Notes: a model not told the origin generated them from the letters alone. Numbered from the stretch's first letter, positions 15,590 to 24,904 are shown. The stretch: DNA of 64,000 bases from Clostridiales bacterium (GCA_015056315.1 SVGN01000004.1:1-64000); one strand, 5' to 3'. Made by a program: numbers and translations.

Positions 15590-16615
15590 ATGGCTGTTAC
15601 CATCCGGGACGTATCCGAGAGATGCGGTCTTTCCATTTCTACCGTCAGCAAAGCACTGAACCATTATAGCGATATCAGCGAGGAGACCCGCAAACGGGTG
15701 CTGGAGACCGCCAAGGAGATCGGTTATCACCCCAATGCGCTGGCCCGTGCGCTGAAGACCAACCACTCCTATAATCTGGGTGTGCTTTTTGCCGACGAAT
15801 TCGGCAGCGGCCTCACACACCCCTTCTTTTCCGCTGTGCTGGACAGCTTCAAGCGCACCGCAGAGCAGAAGGGCTACGACATCACCTTTATCAACCACAA
15901 CATTAACCAGCGAAGCATGACCTTCCTGGAGCATTGCCACTACCGCAATGTGGATGGTGTCTGCGTTGCCTGTATCGATTTTTATTCCTCCGAGATCGTA
16001 CAGCTTATGCAGAGCGACCTTCCCGCCGTTACCATCGACCATAGCTTCGATAACCGCTCCTGCGTTCTCAGCGACAACGTAGCCGGTATGGAGCTGCTGG
16101 TGTACCGTGCTGCCCAGCTGGGTCACACCCGCATCGCCTATGTACATGGCAAGAAGAGCGCCGTTACCAAAAGCCGCCTGACCGGCTTCCACCGGGCCAT
16201 GATTGCCAACGGTATTCCCGTGCGCAACGAATACCTGGAGGAATCCGATTATCAGGATTCTCACAAGTGCTACTCCGTGGTGCAGAAGCTGCTCAAGCTG
16301 CCTCAGCCGCCCACCTGCATCTTCGTCACCGACGACTTTGCTGCCATCGGCGGTCTGGACGCTATCCGTGACAGCGGCCTCCGCATCGGCGAGGATATCT
16401 CCATCGCCGGTTACGACGGCCATCCTCTTTCCCAGCTGATGCGTCCCATGCTCACCACCGTAAAGCAGAACACGGCGCTGATGGGGCAGAGGGCCGCCGA
16501 GATGCTCATCCGCAGTGCGGAAGAGCCTCTTACCACAGGCGTGCAGAATGTTACCATCATCGGCGAGTTGGTCAAGGGCGATACCCTGCGCCCGGTAAAC
16601 CCGGCTATGCTTTGA
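15590..16615 (+). CDS. LacI-family transcriptional regulator
   Basis: The 341-residue protein has the LacI helix-turn-helix (TIRDVSERCGLSISTVSKAL) and hinge (HPNALARALKT) in residues 1-60, then a periplasmic-binding-type sugar domain with GLTHPFFSAVLDSFKR, FVTDDFAAIGGLDAI and SIAGYDGHPLSQLMRP. The target sugar is unknown and no sugar genes are adjacent. The gene has its own promoter with a large inverted repeat. The next genes downstream have a separate promoter. Confidence 0.93.
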   Translation: MAVTIRDVSERCGLSISTVSKALNHYSDISEETRKRVLETAKEIGYHPNALARALKTNHSYNLGVLFADEFGSGLTHPFFSAVLDSFKRTAEQKGYDITFINHNINQRSMTFLEHCHYRNVDGVCVACIDFYSSEIVQLMQSDLPAVTIDHSFDNRSCVLSDNVAGMELLVYRAAQLGHTRIAYVHGKKSAVTKSRLTGFHRAMIANGIPVRNEYLEESDYQDSHKCYSVVQKLLKLPQPPTCIFVTDDFAAIGGLDAIRDSGLRIGEDISIAGYDGHPLSQLMRPMLTTVKQNTALMGQRAAEMLIRSAEEPLTTGVQNVTIIGELVKGDTLRPVNPAML

Positions 16616-16622
16616 TGCTTAT

Positions 16623-16650
16623 TTGCATTTTAGGCAATTTGATGTATAAT
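16623..16650 (+). promoter_or_regulatory. Promoter of the two small membrane protein genes
   Basis: TTGCAT (16623-16628) and TATAAT (16645-16650) are 16 bases apart, 45 bases before the ATG at 16695. Confidence 0.65.
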
Positions 16651-16694
16651 ATTGTCGTTCGATTTGTTACTCTTCTGTTAAGGAGGGAATATTG

Positions 16695-16952
16695 ATGCAG
16701 AATCCTATGCCTAACGGCCAGCATATGCAGCCGCCTGTGCAGCAGGCACTCCAGTGCCCCCAGCCCGCAGGCCAGCTCCACGGCCCCGAAGTGCCCCAGC
16801 ACCATCACAAGCCCAAGCCCAAGCGCCGGTTCTTCCGCCGCTTTATGACCGGCTACCTGATGATCACCGGTGCACTGGTCAACATCTATGTGCTTTCCCA
16901 GCTGCTGATCCTTCTTCTGGAGTGGCTCAACGACCATATCTCTCTGGTATAA
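16695..16952 (+). CDS. Small membrane protein with His/Pro-rich head
   Basis: The 85-residue protein has a glutamine/proline/histidine-rich cytoplasmic head (HGPEVPQHHHKPKPKRR) followed by one hydrophobic helix (about 54-78, TGYLMITGALVNIYVLSQLL). AAGGAGG lies eight bases before ATG 16695. It is followed by a membrane protein 19 bases later, with which it shares a transcript ending at 17658. No family recognised. Confidence 0.65.
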   Translation: MQNPMPNGQHMQPPVQQALQCPQPAGQLHGPEVPQHHHKPKPKRRFFRRFMTGYLMITGALVNIYVLSQLLILLLEWLNDHISLV

Positions 16953-16971
16953 CATTGGAGGGTAATGCGTA

Positions 16972-17586
16972 GTGAAGAAATTCTTTTTGATCCTTTTTAC
17001 TTTGGTTCTGGTAGCCGCTGTGGTGCTGGTGGCCATCTTCTTTGGCCCCAGCGAGAGCAAAGCCCGCTGGCTCAGCGCCTCCTTCAGCGAGACCCTGAAG
17101 GAAAAGAATGAGTTGATCGTTTACAGTGGTGAGCGTACCGGCCGCGATACCTACCAGCGCAATGCGCTGCTCATCGGCACTGTGCAGGAGGTAGAGATCC
17201 CGTACACCTTCAACTTTGATTATACGGTGGATCTGAGCCAGGCAACGGTAGAAGCCAGCGGCACCACCATTTATGTGCGTGTACCTGCTCCCGTGCTTTC
17301 CAACCACAAGCTCACCGTGGTAGATAAGGATGTGGAGCGTACCGGCGCACTGGTATACATCTCTCCCGAAAAGTACACCGAGATCAAACAATCTTTGGAA
17401 AACAAGCTGCTGGAGGATACCCTCGCCAACGAGGAGTACACCGCCAATGCCTGGGAGATCACCGTTCGCAACCTGACGAACCTGCTCACCTCCGTGGCCC
17501 GTGCCAATGCAGCTTTCGGCGGCTTTACCATCGAAGTGGTCCAGACCGATGCTGTCCTCCCGCTGATCGATACCCAGGCGGATTGA
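16972..17586 (+). CDS. DUF4230-like membrane-anchored protein
   Basis: The 204-residue protein has an N-terminal membrane helix (KKFFLILFTLVLVAAVVLVAIFF) and an outside domain with IPYTFNFDYTVDLSQATVEA, IYVRVPAPVLSNHKLTVVD, and a C-terminal helix region. This order resembles DUF4230 proteins, but the match is by eye and modest. The start is GTG 16972 with TTGGAGGG upstream. A terminator follows, so it is not in the same transcript as the downstream motor genes unless read-through occurs. Confidence 0.6.
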   Translation: MKKFFLILFTLVLVAAVVLVAIFFGPSESKARWLSASFSETLKEKNELIVYSGERTGRDTYQRNALLIGTVQEVEIPYTFNFDYTVDLSQATVEASGTTIYVRVPAPVLSNHKLTVVDKDVERTGALVYISPEKYTEIKQSLENKLLEDTLANEEYTANAWEITVRNLTNLLTSVARANAAFGGFTIEVVQTDAVLPLIDTQAD

Positions 17587-17622
17587 CCCGGCAGGGCAAG
17601 CCTAAAACAAAACGCAATTGTT

Positions 17623-17658
17623 AACAAGCCACGGCAGCGTATTCGCTGTGGCTTGTTT
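17623..17658 (+). terminator. Terminator between the DUF4230-like and motor genes
   Basis: AACAAGCCAC and GTGGCTTGTT form a 10-bp stem enclosing a second AGCG/CGCT stem, followed by TTTC. The 130 bases after it are AT-rich and hold the likely promoter of the gene at 17791. Confidence 0.7.
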
Positions 17659-17790
17659 CTATGCAGCGGAACAGCAGCAAAGAAAAACAGAAGTTTATTG
17701 TAACGAATCATTCCATTTGCATTTACAAATTGTGAAACAAATGTTAAGATATATGAGCATTCTTATTTCATCATTCACGGAGGTGTTTCC

Positions 17791-18987
17791 ATGCCGACCA
17801 AAGAACTCATCAGCAATTTGACGGCTGGTCTGTCTGAATGGCTGGTTTATTGTGCGATCGCCGTCGTTACCCTGATCGGTATCTGCAAGTGCATCTATCC
17901 CATGCTGCGCAATGCCTCCCTTTTGAACCGGGCTGTTGTGAAGCTGGAGAAGACCACTGCAGCAGGCGAACGGCCCGCATGGCGTGAGCCCCGCTTTCTT
18001 GGCCGTGCTCTGCGCTCCCAGTGGCAGCAGTTTCTTTTGAATGCCGGTCAGCTGGATATCCGCGGCATGGCATGCGATACCCGCGATTACATCAACGAAG
18101 AAACGGCCATCGACCAGCCCGGCCATGCGCAGCTTGCCGAGCTGATTCCCAGCCTGCTCACCTCTCTGGGTATTCTGGGCACCTTCCTTGGTCTGATGGA
18201 GGGCCTTACCAGCGTTGATTTCTCCAACGCCGAGGGCACCCTCACCAGCATTCCCACTCTGCTGGGCGGTATGCGTTTTGCGTTTGCCACCTCCGTAGCC
18301 GGTATTGCCTGCTCGCTTGCCTTTAATATGGGCAACCGCATCGCCTCCGGGCATGCGCTCCGAGCCCTTAACAACTTTGAAGAAGCCTTCTACGAGCTTG
18401 CCATGCCCCGGCCTCTGGATGCGGATGTGCAGCTCCTGTGCAGCAAACAGGACGAAGAAGAACGTATGAACCGTATGGCCCAGACCATCGGCAGCCAGGT
18501 TGCTTCCGCACTTGAGGTCTCCCTCAGCCAGACCTTTACCCCCATGACCCGCACCATGGATTCGTTCATGCGCGGAGCTACCGTAGAGCAGGCAGAAGCC
18601 ATGCGCAGCGTGGTCAACCAATTCTTCCAGCAGATGAATGCTTCGCTGAACGGCCAGCTTACAGCCATTTCCGATGCCATGAGCATCGTAAATCAGGGGC
18701 AGCTGCAGACCCAGAAAAACCTGCAGAGCACCCTGAATATGACCCAGAACATGAACGAGAACGCCCGCACCATGCAGCTGGTCTCCGGAGAGATCTCCAC
18801 CAACCTCAAGGAGATCTGCCAGCGGCTCGATCAGCAGGTGGCCGACCAGCAGAACCGTCTCGAAAACGCCGAGCAGGCCACGCAGGATCTGCACCAGCAG
18901 CTCATCTCTCTCTCTGCATCCCTTTCCAGAATGCAGAGCGCGGTCGATAAGCTGACCGGCGATCTGGAAGGCCCCGAACAGGAATAA
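17791..18987 (+). CDS. ZorA-like MotA/TolQ/ExbB proton channel with cytoplasmic tail
   Basis: The 398-residue protein has three predicted membrane helices (about 17-39, 117-143 and 158-183), as in ZorA rather than the four of MotA. LIPSLLTSLGILGTFLGLME and FAFATSVAGIACSLAF are the family's channel helices. A helical tail of about 200 residues follows, rich in Gln, Asn and Met, with heptad-like spacing, ending near QQVADQQNRLENAEQAT. MotA-family proteins form a pentamer around two MotB-type subunits and rotate with ion flow; the MotB-type partner is the next gene. Known ZorA proteins are longer (about 480-700). ATG 17791 follows CGGAGG. Confidence 0.82.
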   Translation: MPTKELISNLTAGLSEWLVYCAIAVVTLIGICKCIYPMLRNASLLNRAVVKLEKTTAAGERPAWREPRFLGRALRSQWQQFLLNAGQLDIRGMACDTRDYINEETAIDQPGHAQLAELIPSLLTSLGILGTFLGLMEGLTSVDFSNAEGTLTSIPTLLGGMRFAFATSVAGIACSLAFNMGNRIASGHALRALNNFEEAFYELAMPRPLDADVQLLCSKQDEEERMNRMAQTIGSQVASALEVSLSQTFTPMTRTMDSFMRGATVEQAEAMRSVVNQFFQQMNASLNGQLTAISDAMSIVNQGQLQTQKNLQSTLNMTQNMNENARTMQLVSGEISTNLKEICQRLDQQVADQQNRLENAEQATQDLHQQLISLSASLSRMQSAVDKLTGDLEGPEQE

Positions 18988-19002
18988 CACAGGAGGAACG
19001 CT

Positions 19003-20052
19003 ATGGCCAGGAGAGTAATCAAACGCAGCTCCGGCGGCGACCGGGGCGCAGCATGGATCAGCTACTCCGATATGATGGCTGCGCTGCTGCTCCTGTTCGT
19101 TCTGGTGCTGTGCTACAGCGTATACCAATACTTTGCCATGCTGGAGACCAAGAGCGCAGAGCTTTTGGAGAAGGAATCCCTGCTGATCATCCAGCAGGGA
19201 ACGCTGGATGATCAGGCCATCATCCTTGCGGATAAGCAAGCCGAGCTTGACCTGAAACAGAGCGAGCTGGATGCCATGCTCATTCTGCTGGGCGACCAGC
19301 AATCCACGCTGGATTCCCAAAGCGCTACTCTTGCCGAGCAGCAGATCATCATCATTGCCACGCAAGCGCTGCTTTCCGAGCGGGAAACAGAGCTTGCAGC
19401 CGCCAACCTTGCCCTTGACGCCAAGCAGCTGGCGCTGGATGATGCCACCTTGCTCCTTCAGCAACAGCAGCTGGCCCTCACCACCCAGCAAAAGCGTCTG
19501 GACGACCTTGTGGGTGTAAAGAGCCAGATCATTCAGGAGCTCAGCACCGCTTTGACCGGTGCAGGTCTTACCGCTACCGTTGACCGCAACACCGGCGATA
19601 TCGTGCTGGAATCCACTGTTTTCTTCGATGTTGGTAAGAACGGCATCAAGGAGAGTGGTAAGAAGCTGCTGGATCGTTTCATCCCTGTGTATCTGGGCGT
19701 GCTTTTGCAGCCGGAGTATGCCGACTTCCTTGGCGAGATCATCATCGAGGGCCACACCGATACCCAGGGCACCTACCTGCGCAACCTGGAGCTTTCTCAG
19801 GAGCGCGCGCTCAGCGTGGCCAGCTACTGCTTGCAAATGCCCGGTGTGACCGGTGAAAAACGGGAGCTTCTGCGCAGCATCCTTACGGCAAAGGGCCGCA
19901 GCTACTCCAACCCTGTCTATAATGCCGACGGCACCATCAACATGGATGCATCCCGCCGCGTGGAATTCAAGTTCCGCTTGAAGGATACCGAAATGATCGA
20001 TGAGATCCGCAACATTCTGACCCCGCAGGCAACGCCGCAAGGAGGGCAATAA
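19003..20052 (+). CDS. ZorB/MotB-like stator protein with OmpA domain and long coiled coil
   Basis: The 349-residue protein starts with a basic head and the motif WISYSDMMAALLLLF, where the aspartate at the start of the membrane helix (about 21-44) is the expected proton-binding residue. Residues about 50-175 are a regular coiled coil of L..Q and LD/QA repeats. The OmpA-like domain (about 205-330) has STVFFDVGKNGIK and IEGHTDTQGTYLRNLELSQE with the peptidoglycan-binding GHTD and RAxxV signature. It lies 15 bases after the ZorA-like gene. The coiled coil is longer than in typical ZorB, which would set the distance from membrane to wall. Confidence 0.87.
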   Translation: MARRVIKRSSGGDRGAAWISYSDMMAALLLLFVLVLCYSVYQYFAMLETKSAELLEKESLLIIQQGTLDDQAIILADKQAELDLKQSELDAMLILLGDQQSTLDSQSATLAEQQIIIIATQALLSERETELAAANLALDAKQLALDDATLLLQQQQLALTTQQKRLDDLVGVKSQIIQELSTALTGAGLTATVDRNTGDIVLESTVFFDVGKNGIKESGKKLLDRFIPVYLGVLLQPEYADFLGEIIIEGHTDTQGTYLRNLELSQERALSVASYCLQMPGVTGEKRELLRSILTAKGRSYSNPVYNADGTINMDASRRVEFKFRLKDTEMIDEIRNILTPQATPQGGQ

Positions 20053-20054
20053 CC

Positions 20055-20546
20055 GTGAAAGCACTCAAAACCGTAGCGATCATTTTCGTGGCCTTGGTCG
20101 TCGTCATGGCCATGATGCTGGTTTACCTGTTCATGTCTGCCGAGGTGACCATGGAGGTGACCTCCTCCAACACCATCTCCGCTGCCACCGTTCCTGCCTT
20201 TAATACCCTCAAGGATACTGTGGATGAAGAGACCTTTATCGGCACTATCTACAACAAGCCTGCCCAGTGGCGGGATGCCAGCGAATATGCCTATGTTACC
20301 TACACCATCAAGGTGAACAACGGCTGTCTGGTGCCCATTGAAATGCTGGAAGTGCAGATCGTGCCTCTGCCGGAGGATGTGGTACAGCTTGGCAATATGC
20401 AGGAATACAACCTGCCCGCCAAGACAACCGGCGAGCTGAGCGCATCACTGCTGACCCATGCGGGCGGCTCTCCTGCCCGCGAGATGATCGTTACCTACTA
20501 TGTGTGGGGCATCAGCTTCCAGGAGCGCATCATTGCCGGTAAATAA
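20055..20546 (+). CDS. Third membrane partner of the ZorAB-like motor
   Basis: The 163-residue protein has one N-terminal membrane helix (about 5-28, TVAIIFVALVVVMAMMLVYL) and an outside beta-rich domain with YAYVTYTIKVNNGCLVPIEM and VTYYVWGISFQERI. It reads like an Ig or FxLYD-type fold, but I do not recognise a family. The start is GTG 20055, two bases after the ZorB-like stop, with GGAGGG inside the previous gene. The tight spacing and terminator afterwards make it part of the motor unit. Confidence 0.72.
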   Translation: MKALKTVAIIFVALVVVMAMMLVYLFMSAEVTMEVTSSNTISAATVPAFNTLKDTVDEETFIGTIYNKPAQWRDASEYAYVTYTIKVNNGCLVPIEMLEVQIVPLPEDVVQLGNMQEYNLPAKTTGELSASLLTHAGGSPAREMIVTYYVWGISFQERIIAGK

Positions 20547-20554
20547 CAGAAAAC

Positions 20555-20583
20555 GCCCGTAGCTATGTGCTGCGGGCATTTTT
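20555..20583 (+). terminator. Terminator of the ZorAB-like operon
   Basis: GCCCGTAGC and GCTGCGGGC form a 9-bp stem with a 5-base loop followed by ATTTTT. Confidence 0.8.
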
Positions 20584-20595
20584 CGTGGGGATAAG

Positions 20596-20630
20596 AAAAC
20601 CGCCTCCGGATTCATCTACGGAGGCGGTTT
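20596..20630 (-). terminator. Terminator of the polyamine transport operon
   Basis: AAACCGCCTCCG and CGGAGGCGGTTT form a 12-bp stem around a 9-base loop; on the minus strand TTTTCTTAT follows. It lies nine bases after the potD stop. Confidence 0.8.
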
Positions 20631-20638
20631 CAGTATGG

Positions 20639-21673
20639 TCACTGGAGCTTGAAGGCGGTGTAGATCTCGGTGTAGAGGGTGGCAGCATCGCCAATATTGA
20701 GGATGAACTCAGCATCCTTCAACAGCTCGGCAGGCACATTCATCACAGGGTCGTTCACAAACTGCTCGCTCAGGTAGTCGTGAGCGGCAGCGTTTACGCA
20801 CATGTAGTAGTTGTACTCGGCGTTGTGGGCGGCAACCTCGGGCTGCATCATGTAGTTGAGCAGGGCGTGTGCGTTCTCAACGTTCTGTGCGTTGGCGGGG
20901 ATCACATACCCATCAATGCCGTAGCCGAGACCCTCGGTGGGGTAAACCACCTCATAGTCGGGATGGCTGGCCTTTACCATGTACACAAAAGGCGTAAACA
21001 TGAAGCCAACGCTGGCCTCACCGGTCTCCAGAGCGGTGTAGGATTCATTGTCGCCAAAGCAGCGGATGTTGCTGTACAGGCTCATCATCTTTTCTTTGGC
21101 TGCGTTCAGGATCTGGGGATCGGTCTCATTCATGCTGTAGCCCAGCGCTTTCAGGGTGATGCCGATCATCACGCGGTCGTTATCCAGGGTGGCAACGCTG
21201 TCAGCCAGCTCCGGGTTCCACAGGTCGGCATAGCTGGTGATGGGCATGGTGACCACAGAAGGATCGTAGATGATCAGGGGGCAACCGGCAATGTGGGGAA
21301 TCACATACTCGTTGTCAGGGTCGTAATACTGGTTCAGGAATACGGGATCCAGGTTTTCGTAGTTGGGCAGCAGGCTCTTATCCAGCTTCTGGATCAGCCC
21401 GGCCTGGCGAAGAATGTCCAGCGTGTAGTCGCTGCTGATGATCAGGTCGTAGCCGGTGGCACCCTGATCCATCTTGTTGAGCATATCTTCCATCGATTCC
21501 ATGGGGGACCAGATCACCTTGATGCCGGTCTCGGCTTCAAAGGCGGCCAGGGTGGCTTCGTCGATGTATCCGGCCCAGCTGAATACGTTGACGACCTTTT
21601 CTTCCTCGCCAAGGCCCAACACGGGCAGGGAGGCAAGGCAGAGAGCCAGGAGAAGCGCGAAAAGTTTTTTCAT
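20639..21673 (-). CDS. potD: Spermidine/putrescine-binding protein
   Basis: The 344-residue protein is a polyamine-binding protein: VNVFSWAGYIDEATLAAFEA near the start, GYDLIISSDYTLDILRQAGL, and the usual PotD spacing. It is the last gene of a potABC operon. The signal peptide MKKLFALLLALCLASLPVLG has no lipobox; the only cysteine is inside the hydrophobic core after leucine, not after Ala/Gly/Ser. Most Gram-positive binding proteins are lipoproteins, so tethering of this one is unexplained. ATG 21673 follows AAAGGAG. Confidence 0.9.
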   Translation of the reverse strand: MKKLFALLLALCLASLPVLGLGEEEKVVNVFSWAGYIDEATLAAFEAETGIKVIWSPMESMEDMLNKMDQGATGYDLIISSDYTLDILRQAGLIQKLDKSLLPNYENLDPVFLNQYYDPDNEYVIPHIAGCPLIIYDPSVVTMPITSYADLWNPELADSVATLDNDRVMIGITLKALGYSMNETDPQILNAAKEKMMSLYSNIRCFGDNESYTALETGEASVGFMFTPFVYMVKASHPDYEVVYPTEGLGYGIDGYVIPANAQNVENAHALLNYMMQPEVAAHNAEYNYYMCVNAAAHDYLSEQFVNDPVMNVPAELLKDAEFILNIGDAATLYTEIYTAFKLQ

Positions 21674-21735
21674 AGGGAAAGACTCCTTTCTGTTTGGAAC
21701 ATCCTATCATTTCGCCACGTTGGCGATGTAAACAG

Positions 21736-22551
21736 TCATGCTGCCTTGTGCTTTTGCTTACGCACAGAAGAAATGTATCGGCTCAGGGCCACCAGCAGGA
21801 AGGCTGCGGCAATGAGCAGGGAGCAGAGCGCATTCACCTGCGGGCTGACGCCTACCTTTACACTGGAATAGATCAGGATGGGCAGCGTGCCTTGACCGGC
21901 GCCATATACGAAGAAGCTGATCACAAAATCGTCCAGGCTCATGGCGGCGGCCAGAAAAGCACCGCTGATGATGGCCGGCCTGCAAAGGGGCAGGGTCACA
22001 TCCAGCATTACACGTACGGGAGAAGCGCCCAGATCTCTTGCTGCATCGAAGAGGGCTTCATCCATGCCCACCAGCCTGCTTTTTACCGTCAGGAAGATGT
22101 AGGGGATGCAGAAGGTGGTGTGGGCCAGGATCAGTCGTACCTCGTTGCCCTCCAGCCCCGCAGCGTTGAACAGCACCAGAAAGGCAAGACCGAGAATGAT
22201 CTCCGGGATCATGATGGGCAGCGTTGCAACAGATTCCATGGCTGTATCCAGCCACTTGCTGCTTTTCTTCAGCGTGCGCTGCGCCATGCCGATGGCTCCA
22301 AGGGTACCGATCACGCAGGAGATGAGCACAGACCAGAAGGCCACATTCAGGCTGAGCAGAAGCGCGTCACCGTAGTTGTTGCGCCCGTTGAACAGCTGGT
22401 CGTACCAGCGGGTAGTAAAGCCGGTAAAAGCAAGTGGGATACGCGCCGGGTTATCGTTGAAGGAATACAGCACCACCACCACAATGGGCAGGTAGAGCAC
22501 GATGAGCACCAGCGAGAGAAAGATCAGGGAGCCGACGGAACGTTTTTTCAT
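21736..22551 (-). CDS. potC: Polyamine ABC transporter permease
   Basis: The 271-residue membrane protein has six helices and the permease EAA loop [20 protein letters not shown], followed by VTLPLCRPAIISGAF. The C-terminal region ends at KHKAA. It forms the translocation pore with PotB. The start overlaps nothing but is only 12 bases after the potB stop. In family alignments PotC is the shorter of the two permeases, as here. Confidence 0.92.
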   Translation of the reverse strand: MKKRSVGSLIFLSLVLIVLYLPIVVVVLYSFNDNPARIPLAFTGFTTRWYDQLFNGRNNYGDALLLSLNVAFWSVLISCVIGTLGAIGMAQRTLKKSSKWLDTAMESVATLPIMIPEIILGLAFLVLFNAAGLEGNEVRLILAHTTFCIPYIFLTVKSRLVGMDEALFDAARDLGASPVRVMLDVTLPLCRPAIISGAFLAAAMSLDDFVISFFVYGAGQGTLPILIYSSVKVGVSPQVNALCSLLIAAAFLLVALSRYISSVRKQKHKAA

Positions 22552-22563
22552 CAGCTCACCCCC

Positions 22564-23424
22564 TCAGAACAGGCTCAGGTCGCCGTTGCTGCCGCCCAGA
22601 CGACGGTATAGGGCGATCACTGCGCCGGTGACGGACAACAGCAGCACGCTGAGAGCTGCTGCCATTGGCAGGTTGCGGCTTTTGTATAGGCTCTGGATCA
22701 GGCCGCCTGCCAATACGGTCTTGCTGCCGCCCAGCAGATCGCTCAGGAAGAACAGCCCCATCGACGGGATGAATACCAGCACACAACCCGCCATAAGTCC
22801 AGACAGCGTAAGCGGGATGGTCACCGTGAAGAAAGCTGCGATGGGGCTTGCTCCCAGATCTCTGGCCGCCTCCACAACAGAGAAATCCATCTTTTCGGCG
22901 GCTGTGTAGGAGGGCAGGATCATAAAGGGGATCAGCGCGTAGACCATGCCCAGCAGCACCGCACCCTCGGTGTTGAGCAACTTCAGCGGCTTGGAGATCA
23001 AACCTATGCTTTGCAGAAAGCTGTTGATGGGGCCGTTGCCCATCAGCAGGATACGCCAGCCGTAGATACGGATGAGCGCATTGGTCCAGAAGGGCACAAT
23101 GATCAGCAGCATGATCACTGAGCGGGTGGCGGGCTTCAGCCGGGCCATCAGGTAGCCGAAGGGATAACCGATCACCGTGCAGATGAGGGTGGTCAGAGCC
23201 GCAAGGCGCAGGCTCTGCCAAAGCACCCGCAGATACTGGGGGTCTGCCATGCGGGTGTAGTTGCTGAGGGTAACCTGATTCGTTACACCGATCAGCTCAT
23301 CCCGCTGCAAAAAACTGAGGCCGATAATGTACAACAGGCTGACGAACACGAACATGATCGTCCATAGATACATGGGCAGCTTCAGCCAGAAGCCGAAGCG
23401 GCGGTCGGCATGGTGTTTGTTCAC
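22564..23424 (-). CDS. potB: Polyamine ABC transporter permease
   Basis: The 286-residue protein has six helices and the EAA loop [20 protein letters not shown] before [16 protein letters not shown]. The N terminus lies in the cytoplasm. It overlaps the potA stop by four bases (ATGA), a tight translational coupling. Together with PotC it forms the pore that accepts polyamine from PotD. Confidence 0.92.
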   Translation of the reverse strand: MNKHHADRRFGFWLKLPMYLWTIMFVFVSLLYIIGLSFLQRDELIGVTNQVTLSNYTRMADPQYLRVLWQSLRLAALTTLICTVIGYPFGYLMARLKPATRSVIMLLIIVPFWTNALIRIYGWRILLMGNGPINSFLQSIGLISKPLKLLNTEGAVLLGMVYALIPFMILPSYTAAEKMDFSVVEAARDLGASPIAAFFTVTIPLTLSGLMAGCVLVFIPSMGLFFLSDLLGGSKTVLAGGLIQSLYKSRNLPMAAALSVLLLSVTGAVIALYRRLGGSNGDLSLF

Positions 23425-24527
23425 TGCCGTTCACCTTCGCTTTCCGTATCCGGCACAGCGGGGGTATGGGCAGCACTCCAGCCTACATAGACCTTGCTGC
23501 CCACAGGGAATGCATCTATCTCGGAGGAGCTGGATACCGCACTGATGGTGAGCGTATCGCTGAGAGCGATCTGTGTATGCTGCATACCGCCGGAATAGGT
23601 CTTGGAAAGAATGGTGCCCTGAAGCTCCATACCGTGCTGCGGTGCAGAGCCGTACCGAACCCGCTGGGGGCGCAGACAGACCACGGCTTTATCGCCGGGT
23701 GCGGACCGGTGATCCGGGCGGCAGGTGGCGGGAAGCAGAACGTCGTTATGCCGAAGGGCGATCCTGCCATCTTCCGTGCAGCTCTCAACTGTGCCGTGGA
23801 TCAGGTTGCTCTGCCCGATAAAACCAGCTACGAAAAGGGTGGCAGGGTGCTCATACACCTCCTCCGGGGTGCCGATCTGCTCCACACGTCCATCCCGCAT
23901 CACAACGATCCGGCTGGACATGTTCAGCGCTTCCTCCTGGTCGTGAGTGATGTAGATAAACGTGATGCCCAGCTGCTGCTGCAGCCGCTTCAGCTCGAAC
24001 TGCATCTCCTGGCGCAGCTTCAGATCCAGCGCCCCGAGAGGCTCATCCAAAAGCAGTACCCGGGGCTTGAGCACAACAGCCCGGGCAATGGCCACGCGCT
24101 GCCGCTGGCCGCCGCTGAGCTGTGCGGGGGAGCGCTTTTCATAGCCGCTCAAACGTACCAGTTCCAGCGCTTCTGCCACCCGCTGCTTCTGCTCTGCCTT
24201 GGGCACACCCTTCAGCTTGAGACCGTAGGCGATGTTCTGCTGAACATTCATGTGGGGGAACAGCGCATAGCTCTGAAAGACCGTGTTCACAGGCCGCTTT
24301 TCCGGGGGCAGCTCGCTTACGTCCTTGCCCTCCAGCCAAACGGTACCGGCAGTAGCCTCCTCAAGCCCGGCGATGATGCGCAGGGTGGTGGTCTTGCCGC
24401 AGCCGGAGGGGCCCAGAAGGGTCAGGAACTCACCGGCATCCACCGAAAGATCCAGATCGTGCAGAACCATACCGCTGCCGTAATCCTTGCAGAGGCCCTT
24501 TACCTCCAGAATGGGTGTTTTATTCAT
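23421..24527 (-). CDS. potA: Polyamine ABC transporter ATPase
   Basis: The 368-residue ATPase has Walker [10 protein letters not shown] near residue 39, signature [10 protein letters not shown] near 137, Walker [13 protein letters not shown] near 157, switch histidine in ITHDQEEAL, and a C-terminal TOBE-like regulatory domain (about 240-350) with [12 protein letters not shown]. It overlaps the regulator gene upstream by eight bases, so regulator and transporter share one transcript. Confidence 0.94.
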   Translation of the reverse strand: MNKTPILEVKGLCKDYGSGMVLHDLDLSVDAGEFLTLLGPSGCGKTTTLRIIAGLEEATAGTVWLEGKDVSELPPEKRPVNTVFQSYALFPHMNVQQNIAYGLKLKGVPKAEQKQRVAEALELVRLSGYEKRSPAQLSGGQRQRVAIARAVVLKPRVLLLDEPLGALDLKLRQEMQFELKRLQQQLGITFIYITHDQEEALNMSSRIVVMRDGRVEQIGTPEEVYEHPATLFVAGFIGQSNLIHGTVESCTEDGRIALRHNDVLLPATCRPDHRSAPGDKAVVCLRPQRVRYGSAPQHGMELQGTILSKTYSGGMQHTQIALSDTLTISAVSSSSEIDAFPVGSKVYVGWSAAHTPAVPDTESEGERQ

Positions 24528-24825
24528 GCTGATCCTCCTTCGTTGCTTCGGTGCGGGTGCACAGCACGTCCAAAAGCTGTTCTACGCTGGGCCAAAGCTC
24601 GGTATTCAGCGAATACTGAGCTGCGCAGCCCTCGCGTCTGCACAGCACCAGCCCGGAATCTACCAGCAGCTTCATATGGTAGCTGATGGTCGGCTGGGTG
24701 CAGCAAAAGGCACGGTGGATCTCGCAGCCGTTCTTTTCACCGCCGGATAAAAGCCTGAGGATGCAAAGCCGTGTTTCATCGCACAGGGCTTTCAGCACCG
24801 GAAGGGTGGCATTGTAGCTGTTCAT
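24520..24825 (-). CDS. ArsR-type winged-helix regulator heading the pot operon
   Basis: The 101-residue protein has an ArsR-type winged helix: [20 protein letters not shown], then [20 protein letters not shown] as the recognition region, then [16 protein letters not shown] as the wing. Seven or more cysteines ([30 protein letters not shown]) sit near helices that bind metal in ArsR/SmtB sensors. The ATG at 24825 follows AGGAGG. Such a regulator in front of a polyamine uptake operon is unusual; cupin-XRE or MerR types are commoner. Ligand unknown. Confidence 0.85.
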   Translation of the reverse strand: MNSYNATLPVLKALCDETRLCILRLLSGGEKNGCEIHRAFCCTQPTISYHMKLLVDSGLVLCRREGCAAQYSLNTELWPSVEQLLDVLCTRTEATKEDQHE

Positions 24826-24837
24826 AGCTGCCTCCTG

Positions 24838-24898
24838 GATATACATAGAGAGATGTTAATATCGAAAACATTCTATTATACATAACAATGCTTGTCAA
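24838..24898 (-). promoter_or_regulatory. pot operon promoter and putative ArsR operator
   Basis: On the minus strand TTGACA (24898-24893) and TAGAAT (24875-24870) are 17 bases apart. Just downstream, GATAT-TA-ACAT and ATGTATATC (24863-24838) form an imperfect inverted repeat around CTCTCT. Its position over the early transcript suits autorepression by the ArsR-type protein. Confidence 0.65.
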
Positions 24899-24904
24899 TC
24901 CATT

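Noticed and set aside
17791-20546. A complete Zorya anti-phage system
   Set aside because: No ZorC, ZorD helicase, ZorE nuclease or ZorF/G gene lies within 5 kb; the neighbours are a DUF4230-like gene and the polyamine operon. Only the motor part can be claimed.
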